DNA from: DATAOG01 sp046727895 | GTDB lineage: Bacteria > Pseudomonadota > Alphaproteobacteria > Geminicoccales > Geminicoccaceae | Assembly: GCA_046727895.1 (NCBI GenBank) | Contig: JBKPDM010000409.1 | Coordinates: 1 to 12,804 of the forward strand | DNA length: 12,804 bases | Reading direction: 5' to 3' | Shown: piece after piece, positions 1 to 5,889 of the stretch | Numbering within the stretch: the first letter of the stretch is position 1 | Layout of the letters: every line of letters begins with the position of its first letter | Position numbers and translations under genes: made by a program | The notes under the pieces: model-generated | Told to the model about the DNA's origin: nothing | The model's input: only the letters and a program-made list of their open reading frames with translations | Databases searched by the model: none

Positions 1-98
1 ATCCGTATGTCGTCGGCGGGCAGGGCACGGCCGAAGATACCCTCAACGGGCTCGAGAAAGATTGGACGACCACACTCAAGAAATACGGACGCTTGTAA
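1..98 (+). CDS. ABC sugar transporter substrate-binding protein, C-terminal fragment
   Basis: Only the last 31 codons are in the window, ending at TAA 96-98; the 5' part lies upstream. The reading frame gives a C-terminus containing GGQGTAEDTL and DWTTTLKKYGRL. This resembles the end of family 1 extracellular solute-binding proteins of sugar ABC importers, where a short amphipathic helix carrying a W and a K/Y-rich end follows a Gly-rich turn. Its place directly before two MalF/MalG-type permease genes on the same strand is the usual operon order and is the stronger argument. The protein would be periplasmic and deliver substrate to the permeases encoded at 179-2036. Substrate cannot be inferred from this fragment. 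The identification is moderately secure because so little of the protein is visible. Confidence 0.68.
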   Translation, partial: PYVVGGQGTAEDTLNGLEKDWTTTLKKYGRL

Positions 99-117
99 GA
101 GCGGTCCGCATCGGAGC

Positions 118-146
118 GATCGGAGGAGGCACCGCCTCCTCCGATC
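118..146 (+). promoter_or_regulatory. Perfect 13-bp stem-loop between binding-protein and permease genes
   Basis: Bases 118-130 (GATCGGAGGAGGC) and 134-146 (GCCTCCTCCGATC) are exact inverted copies separated by a 3-nt loop, ACC. No T-run follows, so a complete Rho-independent terminator is unlikely. It lies 19 nt after the binding-protein stop and 32 nt before the first permease start. In malE-malF-like operons such hairpins protect the upstream mRNA from 3' exonucleases or attenuate read-through, so that binding protein exceeds permease. That role is inferred here. The left arm is purine-rich and resembles a Shine-Dalgarno sequence, but no start codon follows it usefully. Confidence 0.75.
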
Positions 147-167
147 CAGCCATCAACTACGGATCGC

Positions 168-175
168 GGGAGAGG
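168..175 (+). promoter_or_regulatory. Ribosome binding site deciding a TTG start
   Basis: GGGAGAGG sits 3 nt before TTG 179, with its GGAG core about 6 nt from the start. No in-frame ATG or GTG gives a full-length permease N-terminus near here, so this site supports TTG as the initiation codon of the first permease. Confidence 0.6.
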
Positions 176-178
176 TAG

Positions 179-1078
179 TTGGCGGTTTTCACGCAGCTCG
201 CACCGCAGTCACGGGCCACGGCACGGGGCTGGAGCGATCTCAGTATCCGTAACCTCTTCATCATCCCGACGATCGCATTCCTGATCATCTTCAACGTGTT
301 CCCGCTGATCTACTCGCTGGGTTATTCGTTCACCGACTTTCGCGCCTCAATGAACGAGCCGGCCAATTTCGTGGGCTTGCAGAACTACCGCGAGCTGCTG
401 TCGGATCCAAACATCTGGCGCAACTTCACGGTCACCGCGAAATACGTGATCGTCTCGGTCAGCGGGCAGGTTCTGGTCGGCTTTGGCATCGCCTTGCTGC
501 TCAACCGCCCGTTCCCCTTCAAGGGCCTGGTCACGACCCTTCTCCTCCTGCCGATGATGATGTCGATGGCGATCGTCGGCCTGTTCTGGAAGCTGCTGTA
601 CGATCCGAACTGGGGGATCATCAACTACGCGCTCCACCTCGGTACGTTCGACTGGCTCTCCAACCCGAACATGGCGCTCTATGCGATCGCCATCACCGAC
701 ATCTGGATGTGGGCACCGTTCGTCATGCTGCTCTCGCTCGCGGGCCTGTCGGCGGTCCCCCAGCACCTCTATGAGGCGGCGGCCATCGACCGGGCCGGGC
801 ACTGGTACACCTTCAGGCGGATCACGCTGCCCCTGGTCGCGCCGCTCCTTCTGATCGCGATCATCTTTCGCACCATGGAGGCCTTCAAGACGTTCGATCT
901 CGCCTTCATCATGAGCGGTCAGCCGACCACCGAGCTGATTGCGATCAGGCTGTACAAGATGGCATTCCAGGAGTGGCAGACCGGCAGGTCCTCCGCGCTT
1001 GCCTACATGGTGCTGATCGCCGTGCTGGCGATCACCAACATCTATGTCAAGTATCTGAACAAGGTGAAGGAGCGTTGA
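179..1078 (+). CDS. Sugar ABC transporter permease, MalF/UgpA type
   Basis: This 299-residue inner-membrane permease is one of two that would form the translocation channel of a carbohydrate importer (binding-protein-dependent transport family, MalF/UgpA-like). Hydrophobic segments lie near residues 27-49, 85-108, 117-140, 165-190, 218-232 and 273-293, which fits six membrane spans. The cytoplasmic EAA loop that docks an ATPase is clear: EAA at 199-201, G207, I215 and P218. Length is typical of the family. The start is TTG 179, supported by GGGAGAGG at 168-175. The stop at 1076-1078 is one base from the next ATG, so translation of the two permeases is almost certainly coupled. The substrate is not deducible from the permease. 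Family is secure; the start is fairly secure. Confidence 0.93.
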   Translation: MAVFTQLAPQSRATARGWSDLSIRNLFIIPTIAFLIIFNVFPLIYSLGYSFTDFRASMNEPANFVGLQNYRELLSDPNIWRNFTVTAKYVIVSVSGQVLVGFGIALLLNRPFPFKGLVTTLLLLPMMMSMAIVGLFWKLLYDPNWGIINYALHLGTFDWLSNPNMALYAIAITDIWMWAPFVMLLSLAGLSAVPQHLYEAAAIDRAGHWYTFRRITLPLVAPLLLIAIIFRTMEAFKTFDLAFIMSGQPTTELIAIRLYKMAFQEWQTGRSSALAYMVLIAVLAITNIYVKYLNKVKER

Positions 1079-1079
1079 G

Positions 1080-2036
1080 ATGGCCGCCGTGAGCTCGCCC
1101 GGCAAGAAGGCGTTCGACCGCCTCGCCGTCGGCGCGGTCCTGATCATCACGGTGATCTTCCTGGCGCCGATCTATTGGATCGCCTCGACCGCGTTCAAGC
1201 CGCGCGCTCTGGCGACCACGGTGCCGCCGACCGTGTTCTTCCAGCCGGAAATCACGCCGTTCATCAAGCTCTTCACCAAGCGCGTTCAGCTCACCCGCCC
1301 GGTCGACCCCGAGGTCTACGCCGCAGCACCCTGGTGGGAGAAGCGCATCTACAACGGCGGCGAGCGCGTCCTCAGGGTCGGCGACAGCGTTCAGCTCTCC
1401 GCCTATCCCGACCGGTTTCTCAACAGCCTGATCATAGCCGTGACCAGCACCTTACTTGCGGTCAGCATGGGGACCCTCACGGCCTATGGCTTCTCGCGCT
1501 TCAGGCTGGCCGGCGAGAACGATCTCCTGTTCTTCATTCTCTCGACGCGCATGTTGCCGCCCGTGGTGGTCGCGATTCCGATGTTCCTCATGTATCGCGC
1601 GGTCGGCATGACCGATACGCACATCGGTCTCATCATCCTCTACACGGCCTTCAATCTGTCCTTCTCGGTCTGGCTGATGAAGGGGTTCATGGACGAGATC
1701 CCGAAGGAATACGAGGAGGCAGCGCTGGTCGACGGCTATACGCGCCTGCAGGCCTTCTTCAGGATCGTGCTGCCGGAGGCGACGACCGGCATTGCCGCGA
1801 CCGCCGTCTTCTGTTTTATCATCGCCTGGAACGAATATGCCTTCGCGCTGATGATGACCAATCGGCGCGCCCAGACCGCGCCGCCTTTCATCCCGGCGCA
1901 GATCGGCTCGGGTCTGACCGACTGGACGGCGATCGCAGCGGGGACGTTCCTGTTCCTGTTGCCGGTGGCGATCTTCACCTTCCTGCTGCGCGGCCACCTG
2001 CTGCGCGGCGTCACGTTCGGCGCCATTCGCAAGTGA
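1080..2036 (+). CDS. Sugar ABC transporter permease, MalG/UgpE type, with long periplasmic loop
   Basis: This is the second permease of the importer, 318 residues against roughly 270-290 for most MalG-type proteins. TM1 is near residues 14-36. The next membrane segment begins at the conserved FLNSL (113-117). The stretch between them is longer than usual and carries a polar insert around residues 60-110 that includes PWWEKR (84-89). It would face the periplasm and could contact the binding protein. The EAA loop is present: E213, A214, A215, G219, I229 and P232. Further membrane helices lie near 147-172, 180-200, 236-258 and 284-304. AAGGAG at 1067-1072 sits 7 nt before the ATG, inside the end of the previous gene. 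The next gene starts 5 nt after the stop. Confidence 0.93.
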   Translation: MAAVSSPGKKAFDRLAVGAVLIITVIFLAPIYWIASTAFKPRALATTVPPTVFFQPEITPFIKLFTKRVQLTRPVDPEVYAAAPWWEKRIYNGGERVLRVGDSVQLSAYPDRFLNSLIIAVTSTLLAVSMGTLTAYGFSRFRLAGENDLLFFILSTRMLPPVVVAIPMFLMYRAVGMTDTHIGLIILYTAFNLSFSVWLMKGFMDEIPKEYEEAALVDGYTRLQAFFRIVLPEATTGIAATAVFCFIIAWNEYAFALMMTNRRAQTAPPFIPAQIGSGLTDWTAIAAGTFLFLLPVAIFTFLLRGHLLRGVTFGAIRK

Positions 2037-2041
2037 GCGCC

Positions 2042-2230
2042 ATGACGATCCGGCGGCTCAGCGCCAAGGTCCTCGAGCCGGTAGCGATGTACACGATGAT
2101 CGCAGGCATCGTCGCGCTCTGCCAGCCGTGGAGCCTGCTCCTGCACCGCTATGGCATCGCCATCATCCTGGTCGGTCTGGTCGGCTTCCTGATCTTTTCG
2201 CACGTCCCGGCGCCGCGTGACGAAGAATGA
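2042..2230 (+). CDS. Small inner-membrane protein of the ABC transporter operon
   Basis: This 62-residue protein has two hydrophobic stretches, near residues 12-30 and 38-54, joined by a short turn with QPW and HRYG, and ends in a charged tail (PRDEE). It is probably a two-helix membrane hairpin. It starts 5 nt after the second permease and ends 10 nt before the ATG of the first ATPase, all on one strand, so it is co-translated with the transporter core. Small membrane proteins occupy a similar place in some alphaproteobacterial two-ATPase importers; the rhizobial glycerol system has GlpU. I infer, but cannot show, that it is an accessory subunit of this transporter. No strong Shine-Dalgarno precedes ATG 2042, consistent with translational coupling. 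No catalytic motif is visible. Confidence 0.8.
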   Translation: MTIRRLSAKVLEPVAMYTMIAGIVALCQPWSLLLHRYGIAIILVGLVGFLIFSHVPAPRDEE

Positions 2231-2240
2231 TCTGGGTCTC

Positions 2241-3377
2241 ATGGCTGAGATAATCCTGAGCGACGTCGAAAAGTACTTCGGCGACCTGTACGTCATTCGC
2301 AAGCTGAACCTGACCATTCAGGACCGGGAGTTCGTCGTGCTGCTTGGCCCATCGGGCTGCGGCAAGACGACGACCTTGCGGTCCATCGCCGGTCTCGAGG
2401 AGATCGACAGGGGCGACATTCTGATTGACGGCCGGCCGGTGCAGAACCTAAAGGCAGCCGATCGTGACATCGCCTTCGTCTTCCAGCTCTTCGCGCTCTA
2501 TCCGCATCTCACGGCGTACGAGAACATCGCTTTTCCACTCCGCGCCGCGCGCGGGGGTCGCGCCAGCGTCGATACCCAGGTCCGAGAGGCTGCCAGGGCG
2601 CTCCGCATCGAGCATCTGCTGAACAAGCGCCCGTCGCAGCTTTCGGGCGGCGACATGCAGAGGGTCGCCATCGGGCGCGCGTTGGTGCGGCGGCCGAAGG
2701 CGATGCTCATGGACGAGCCGATCGGCGCGCTCGACGCCAAGCTGCGCGAGGAGATGCGGGGCGAGCTGAAGCGCCTGCATCTCAAGAACGGCACGACCAC
2801 CGTCTACGTGACCCACGATCAGGTCGAGGCGATGTCATTGGCCGACCGGATCGCGATCATGAACGACGGTCTGCTGCAGCAGGACGGCAGCCCGACCGAA
2901 GTCTACAACCACCCGGCCAATCTGTTCGTGGCGCAATTCATCGGCAGCCCGGTCATGAACGTCTCCAGGGCAAGCCTCCGAGCCGAGGACGGGTGGACCA
3001 GAGTGGTCTTCGGCGACGGCGACGGCTCCTTCGCCTTTCCGGGCGAGCTGCACCGGCAGATCGCCGCTGCCGGCGACGCCGGGGGCGATCTCATGGTCGG
3101 CGTCCGGCCCGAGAACGTCCTCGTCGCCCGGCAGGAGACCGAGGGCTACATCCCCCTCGAGGCGCATATCATCGAGCCGCTCGGCGCCTACGACATCGTC
3201 GACCTCAAGCTCGGCCAGCAGTTGCTGCGCGCCCGCACCGCGAGCGGCTATGTCGGCAAGCCGGGCGACATCGTCTGGGCGAAGCTCGACGAGGCGCAGA
3301 CCCACTTCTTCAGCTTCCGCACCGAACGAGCGCTGCCCGTGCGGCTTGGAAACGACCGTGGCCGCGATCAGGCTTGA
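2241..3377 (+). CDS. Sugar ABC transporter ATPase, first of two (UgpC/MalK family)
   Basis: From ATG 2241 the protein has 378 residues. Its N-terminal ATPase domain has Walker A GPSGCGKT (36-43), Q-loop Q82, signature LSGGDMQ (134-140), Walker B MLMDEP with catalytic E159, a D-loop reading GALD, and switch H192 in THDQ. A TOBE/regulatory domain follows, with VRPEN at 288-292. All hydrolysis residues are present. It would couple ATP hydrolysis to import, docking on the EAA loops of the permeases at 179-2036. A GTG at 2217 in the same frame would add eight residues and overlap the small membrane protein gene. I prefer 2241 because family members normally start just before the first beta strand. 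Its 3' end overlaps the second ATPase by 20 bp. Confidence 0.94.
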   Translation: MAEIILSDVEKYFGDLYVIRKLNLTIQDREFVVLLGPSGCGKTTTLRSIAGLEEIDRGDILIDGRPVQNLKAADRDIAFVFQLFALYPHLTAYENIAFPLRAARGGRASVDTQVREAARALRIEHLLNKRPSQLSGGDMQRVAIGRALVRRPKAMLMDEPIGALDAKLREEMRGELKRLHLKNGTTTVYVTHDQVEAMSLADRIAIMNDGLLQQDGSPTEVYNHPANLFVAQFIGSPVMNVSRASLRAEDGWTRVVFGDGDGSFAFPGELHRQIAAAGDAGGDLMVGVRPENVLVARQETEGYIPLEAHIIEPLGAYDIVDLKLGQQLLRARTASGYVGKPGDIVWAKLDEAQTHFFSFRTERALPVRLGNDRGRDQA

Positions 3378-4434
3378 TGCCGTCACCAAGATGTTCGGCG
3401 CCCATGCGGCGCTGAAGGATCTGACGCTGGAGGTCGGGGACGGTGAGTTCTTCGTGCTTCTCGGCCCGACCGGCGCCGGCAAGACCACGACGCTCCGTCT
3501 CATCGCCGGGCTCGAGCGGCCAACCCGCGGCAGCATTGCGATCGGCGGTGAGGACGTGCGCGAGTGGAGCGTCGCCGAGCGGGACGTCGCGCTCGTCTTC
3601 CAGTACTACTCGCTCTATCCGCGCTACACCGTGCGCCAGAACCTCGAGTTTCCGCTGAAGTCCAGGGTGCGCCGCCTCGCCCAGGCGGAGATCGACCTGC
3701 GGATCGCCAGCGCCGCGAAGACGCTCCGCATCGAGCATCTGCTCGAGCGCAAGACCGACAAGCTCTCCGGCGGCGAGATGCAGCGCGTCTCGATCGGCCG
3801 CGCCATCGTGCGCGAGCCGCGCGCCTTCCTGATGGATGAGCCGCTCTCCAATCTCGACGCCAAATTGCGCGAGGCGCTCAGGTCCGAGCTGAAGGATCTG
3901 CAGATGAAGCTCGGCGCCACTTTCCTCTTCGTCACCCACGACCAGGTCGAGGCCATGTCGATGGGCGACAAGGTCGGCGTGCTGAATGGCGGGCGCATCG
4001 TCCAGATCGCCACGCCGCGCGAAATCTACAGCCACCCGCGGGACGTCTTCGTGGCAAGCTTCGTCGGTTCGCCGCCGATGAACATCGTGGCCGGCGAGTT
4101 GCGTGACGGGCGCGTCGTCGCCCTCTCGGGCCGGCTCGAGCTTGGCCTCGAAGGCTCGCTCAGGGCCAAGCTCGACCACCGGAGCGGCCCGATCCGGCTT
4201 GGTATCCGGCCCGAGAACATCAGCGTCGGCAGCGGCCAAGCCGCCCTCGCCCGCGTCCATCACGTCGAGAACCACGGCGTCGAGAAGATCGTGACGCTCC
4301 GCGCCGACGAGCACCTCTTCCACGCGACCGTCCCGGCGACGGTTCCCGTGGCGATCGACAGCACCGTTGGCTTTACCTGGGACCCCGCCAAGCTTCACCT
4401 CTTCGACGCTGAGACCGGGGTCAATCTGATCTAG
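3358..4434 (+). CDS. Sugar ABC transporter ATPase, second of two (UgpC/MalK family)
   Basis: From GTG 3358 the protein has 358 residues. It shows Walker A GPTGAGKT (36-43), Q82, signature LSGGEMQ (136-142), Walker B FLMDEP with E161, D-loop SNLD, H194 in THDQ, and a C-terminal TOBE domain with IRPEN (283-287). GGA at 3348-3350 lies 7 nt upstream of GTG. An upstream ATG at 3250 is open in frame, but the 36 extra residues would be Arg/Ser-rich and unlike the family. The gene overlaps the first ATPase by 20 bp, which favours equal production of the two. Their sequences clearly differ (signature, D-loop, helical region), so the natural reading is a heterodimeric ATPase pair in one importer, as in GlpS/GlpT. 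Two separate homodimers cannot be excluded. Confidence 0.94.
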   Translation: MAAIRLDAVTKMFGAHAALKDLTLEVGDGEFFVLLGPTGAGKTTTLRLIAGLERPTRGSIAIGGEDVREWSVAERDVALVFQYYSLYPRYTVRQNLEFPLKSRVRRLAQAEIDLRIASAAKTLRIEHLLERKTDKLSGGEMQRVSIGRAIVREPRAFLMDEPLSNLDAKLREALRSELKDLQMKLGATFLFVTHDQVEAMSMGDKVGVLNGGRIVQIATPREIYSHPRDVFVASFVGSPPMNIVAGELRDGRVVALSGRLELGLEGSLRAKLDHRSGPIRLGIRPENISVGSGQAALARVHHVENHGVEKIVTLRADEHLFHATVPATVPVAIDSTVGFTWDPAKLHLFDAETGVNLI

Positions 4435-4475
4435 ATGGCGCAGAGGGCTGGCTGCAAGGACGGGGAGGGACGGCG

Positions 4476-5258
4476 ATGAGCAGCGAAATCCTGGCGGAAC
4501 TGGCGGCGGCGCTCGCCCGTGGTAAGATCCGCGTGGTCGATCTCAGCCAGACGCTTCGGCCCTCGACCCCGGTGATCCAGCTGCCGCCCGAGTTCGCCCC
4601 CTCGAGCCCGTTCCGGATCGAGGAGATCTCGCACTACGATCAGCGCGGGCCCGCTTGGTATTGGAACAATTTCTCCTGCGGCGAGCACACCGGAACCCAT
4701 TTCGACGCGCCGGGGCACTGGGTCACCGGCAAGGACTACGCCGAGGGCTTCACCGACACGCTGCCGGTCGAGCGCTTCATCGCTCCCGCCTGCGTGATCG
4801 ACTGCTCGAAGGAGGCGGCGGCCGACGAGCGCTTCGTCCTGGAGCCCGCGCATATCGAGGCCTTCGAAGCGGCGCATGGGCGGATCGCGGCCGGCGCCTG
4901 GGTGCTGATGCGGACCGACTGGTCGAAGCGGACCGATCCGGCGGCGTTCCTCAACATGAAGGACGACGGGCCGCACGTGCCGGGACCGAGCGCCGCCGCG
5001 GTGCGCTTCCTGGTCGAGAAGCGAGTGGTCAACGGCTGGGGGGTCGAGGCGGTCGGCACCGATCATGGCCAGGCATTCGCCTTCGAGCCGGCGTTTCCGG
5101 CGCACCATCTGATGCACGGCGCCGGCAGGCTCGGGCTCGCGTCCTTGTGCAATCTCGACCAGCTGCCGCCGACCGGGGCGCTCCTGATCACGCCGCCGCT
5201 CAAGATCGAGCGCGGCTCGGGCAGCCCCTTGCGCGTGCTGGCGCTCGTCCCGGGCTGA
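4476..5258 (+). CDS. Cyclase-family metal-dependent hydrolase (KynB-like)
   Basis: This 260-residue cytoplasmic protein belongs to the putative cyclase family that includes kynurenine formamidase (KynB) and isatin hydrolase. The metal motif HTGTHFDAP lies at 71-79 and is followed by H81. By alignment to the KynB pattern, H71, H75, D77 and H210 are metal ligands and H81 the acid/base. The KynB ligand Glu that falls 12 residues after H210 is Ala222 here, in the segment GLASLCNLD. The C-terminus (GSGSPLRVLALVPG) is typical. GGAGG at 4464-4468 gives a good 7-nt spacing to ATG. The gene begins 41 nt after the ATPase stop and is probably in the transport operon. I infer that it hydrolyses or lactonises the imported compound. 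KynB itself is unlikely, since no kynurenine-pathway gene is nearby. Confidence 0.86.
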   Translation: MSSEILAELAAALARGKIRVVDLSQTLRPSTPVIQLPPEFAPSSPFRIEEISHYDQRGPAWYWNNFSCGEHTGTHFDAPGHWVTGKDYAEGFTDTLPVERFIAPACVIDCSKEAAADERFVLEPAHIEAFEAAHGRIAAGAWVLMRTDWSKRTDPAAFLNMKDDGPHVPGPSAAAVRFLVEKRVVNGWGVEAVGTDHGQAFAFEPAFPAHHLMHGAGRLGLASLCNLDQLPPTGALLITPPLKIERGSGSPLRVLALVPG

Positions 5259-5273
5259 GCCGCTGAGGGCCGG

Positions 5274-5735
5274 GTGGCAGGCCAGCAAGCGGCGCCGGCG
5301 GGCTACGTTCTTCGCGAGCTTCAGGCCGACGATCTCGACGCGATCAGCCGCGTGCACTGGCGCGCCTGCCGGATCGCGTACCGCTTCATGGGCTGGTCTT
5401 ACAGTGAGGACGAGGTGCGGCGCTGGTATGCCGGCAAGCTCGATCAATGGGACTGGGGCCGGGTCGCCTGCGCGGGCGAGGCCGTGATCGGCTTCGCCGC
5501 GGCGACCGGTGCGCACCTCGACCAGCTGTTCGTCGATCCCGATCATCAGCGGGCCGGGATCGGCAGCGCACTGCTGCAAGCGCTGCTGGAGCGCGGGCTC
5601 CGGCCCGTGACATTGAGCGTGTTCGCTCAGAATGCGCCGGCCCGGGCGTTCTACGAGCGATTCGGCTTCCGGCAGGCCGATGCCTGGTGGAACGAGCAGG
5701 ACCAGGCGCTCGAGCTCCTGTACCGGCTCGACTGA
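5274..5735 (+). CDS. GNAT-family N-acetyltransferase
   Basis: This 153-residue single-domain protein is of the GNAT fold. The N-terminal strand (YVLRELQADD, 11-20) precedes the helix where GNATs bind acceptor. The core strand and acetyl-CoA pyrophosphate loop run from LDQLFVDPD (82-90) into QRAGIG (92-97), and N120 followed by ARAFYERFGF (123-132) forms the late conserved helix and strand. The enzyme would transfer an acetyl group from acetyl-CoA to an amine of a small molecule or protein; the acceptor cannot be read. The start is GTG 5274, with GAGGG at 5265-5269 upstream. It begins 15 nt after the cyclase stop, so it is likely the last gene of the same operon. The contextual link to the transported substrate is only an inference. 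Confidence 0.88.
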   Translation: MAGQQAAPAGYVLRELQADDLDAISRVHWRACRIAYRFMGWSYSEDEVRRWYAGKLDQWDWGRVACAGEAVIGFAAATGAHLDQLFVDPDHQRAGIGSALLQALLERGLRPVTLSVFAQNAPARAFYERFGFRQADAWWNEQDQALELLYRLD

Positions 5736-5833
5736 CCCTGGCTCCGGGCCGCGTGTCAGCCTCGCCCGATCCGGGGCCGGGCGGCGACAACACCTTGCCC
5801 GTCAACCGCGGATTGTGTAGGCATCGGCGCTCG

Positions 5834-5856
5834 CTCGCGGCTGGCTGAGCCGCGGG
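5834..5856 (+). promoter_or_regulatory. Stem-loop in the GMC gene leader
   Basis: CGCGGCT (5836-5842) pairs with AGCCGCG (5848-5854) around a 5-nt loop. A T-G and a C-G pair extend the stem outward to 9 bp. It ends about 15 nt before the Shine-Dalgarno of the GMC oxidoreductase gene. There is no T-run, so it is more likely a leader structure or mRNA stabiliser than a terminator. In DNA this GC-rich a chance origin is possible. Confidence 0.4.
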
Positions 5857-5870
5857 CCATCGGGCTGCGT

Positions 5871-5876
5871 AAGGAG
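5871..5876 (+). promoter_or_regulatory. Shine-Dalgarno AAGGAG with two candidate ATGs
   Basis: AAGGAG is a near-perfect ribosome site. The nearest ATG (5880-5882) is only 3 nt away and opens a 6-codon frame that stops at 5898-5900. The ATG of the GMC gene (5890) is 13 nt away, longer than ideal. The long frame has no other start close by, so 5890 is kept. Initiation may be inefficient, or coupled to the overlapping mini-frame. Confidence 0.5.
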
Positions 5877-5889
5877 CAGATGCCTCGCG

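Larger units (their letters stand above)
5736..5889. other. 154-bp intergenic spacer before the GMC oxidoreductase
   Basis: No credible coding region lies here. It holds a stem-loop (5834-5856), a Shine-Dalgarno at 5871-5876 and only a weak promoter-like pair: TTGCCC 5795-5800 and TAGGCA 5818-5823, 17 nt apart. The pair matches consensus poorly and is not claimed as a promoter. The spacer may mark the end of the transport operon, but no T-tailed terminator is visible. Confidence 0.5.

Noticed and set aside
7..252. 81-codon open frame at the window start
   Set aside because: It overlaps the binding-protein end, the hairpin and the permease start in another frame, and gives an Arg/Ser-rich protein.
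2217..2240. GTG 2217 as start of the first ATPase
   Set aside because: It has no Shine-Dalgarno and adds eight residues not expected in the family. ATG 2241 is preferred, but the GTG cannot be fully excluded.
3250..3357. Upstream ATG extension of the second ATPase
   Set aside because: The 36 added residues are Arg/Ser-rich and overlap the first ATPase in another frame. The family fold begins at GTG 3358, which has a usable ribosome site.
5795..5823. TTGCCC / TAGGCA promoter-like pair before the GMC gene
   Set aside because: The spacing is right (17 nt), but the -35 and especially the -10 match consensus poorly. It is noted only within the spacer entry.
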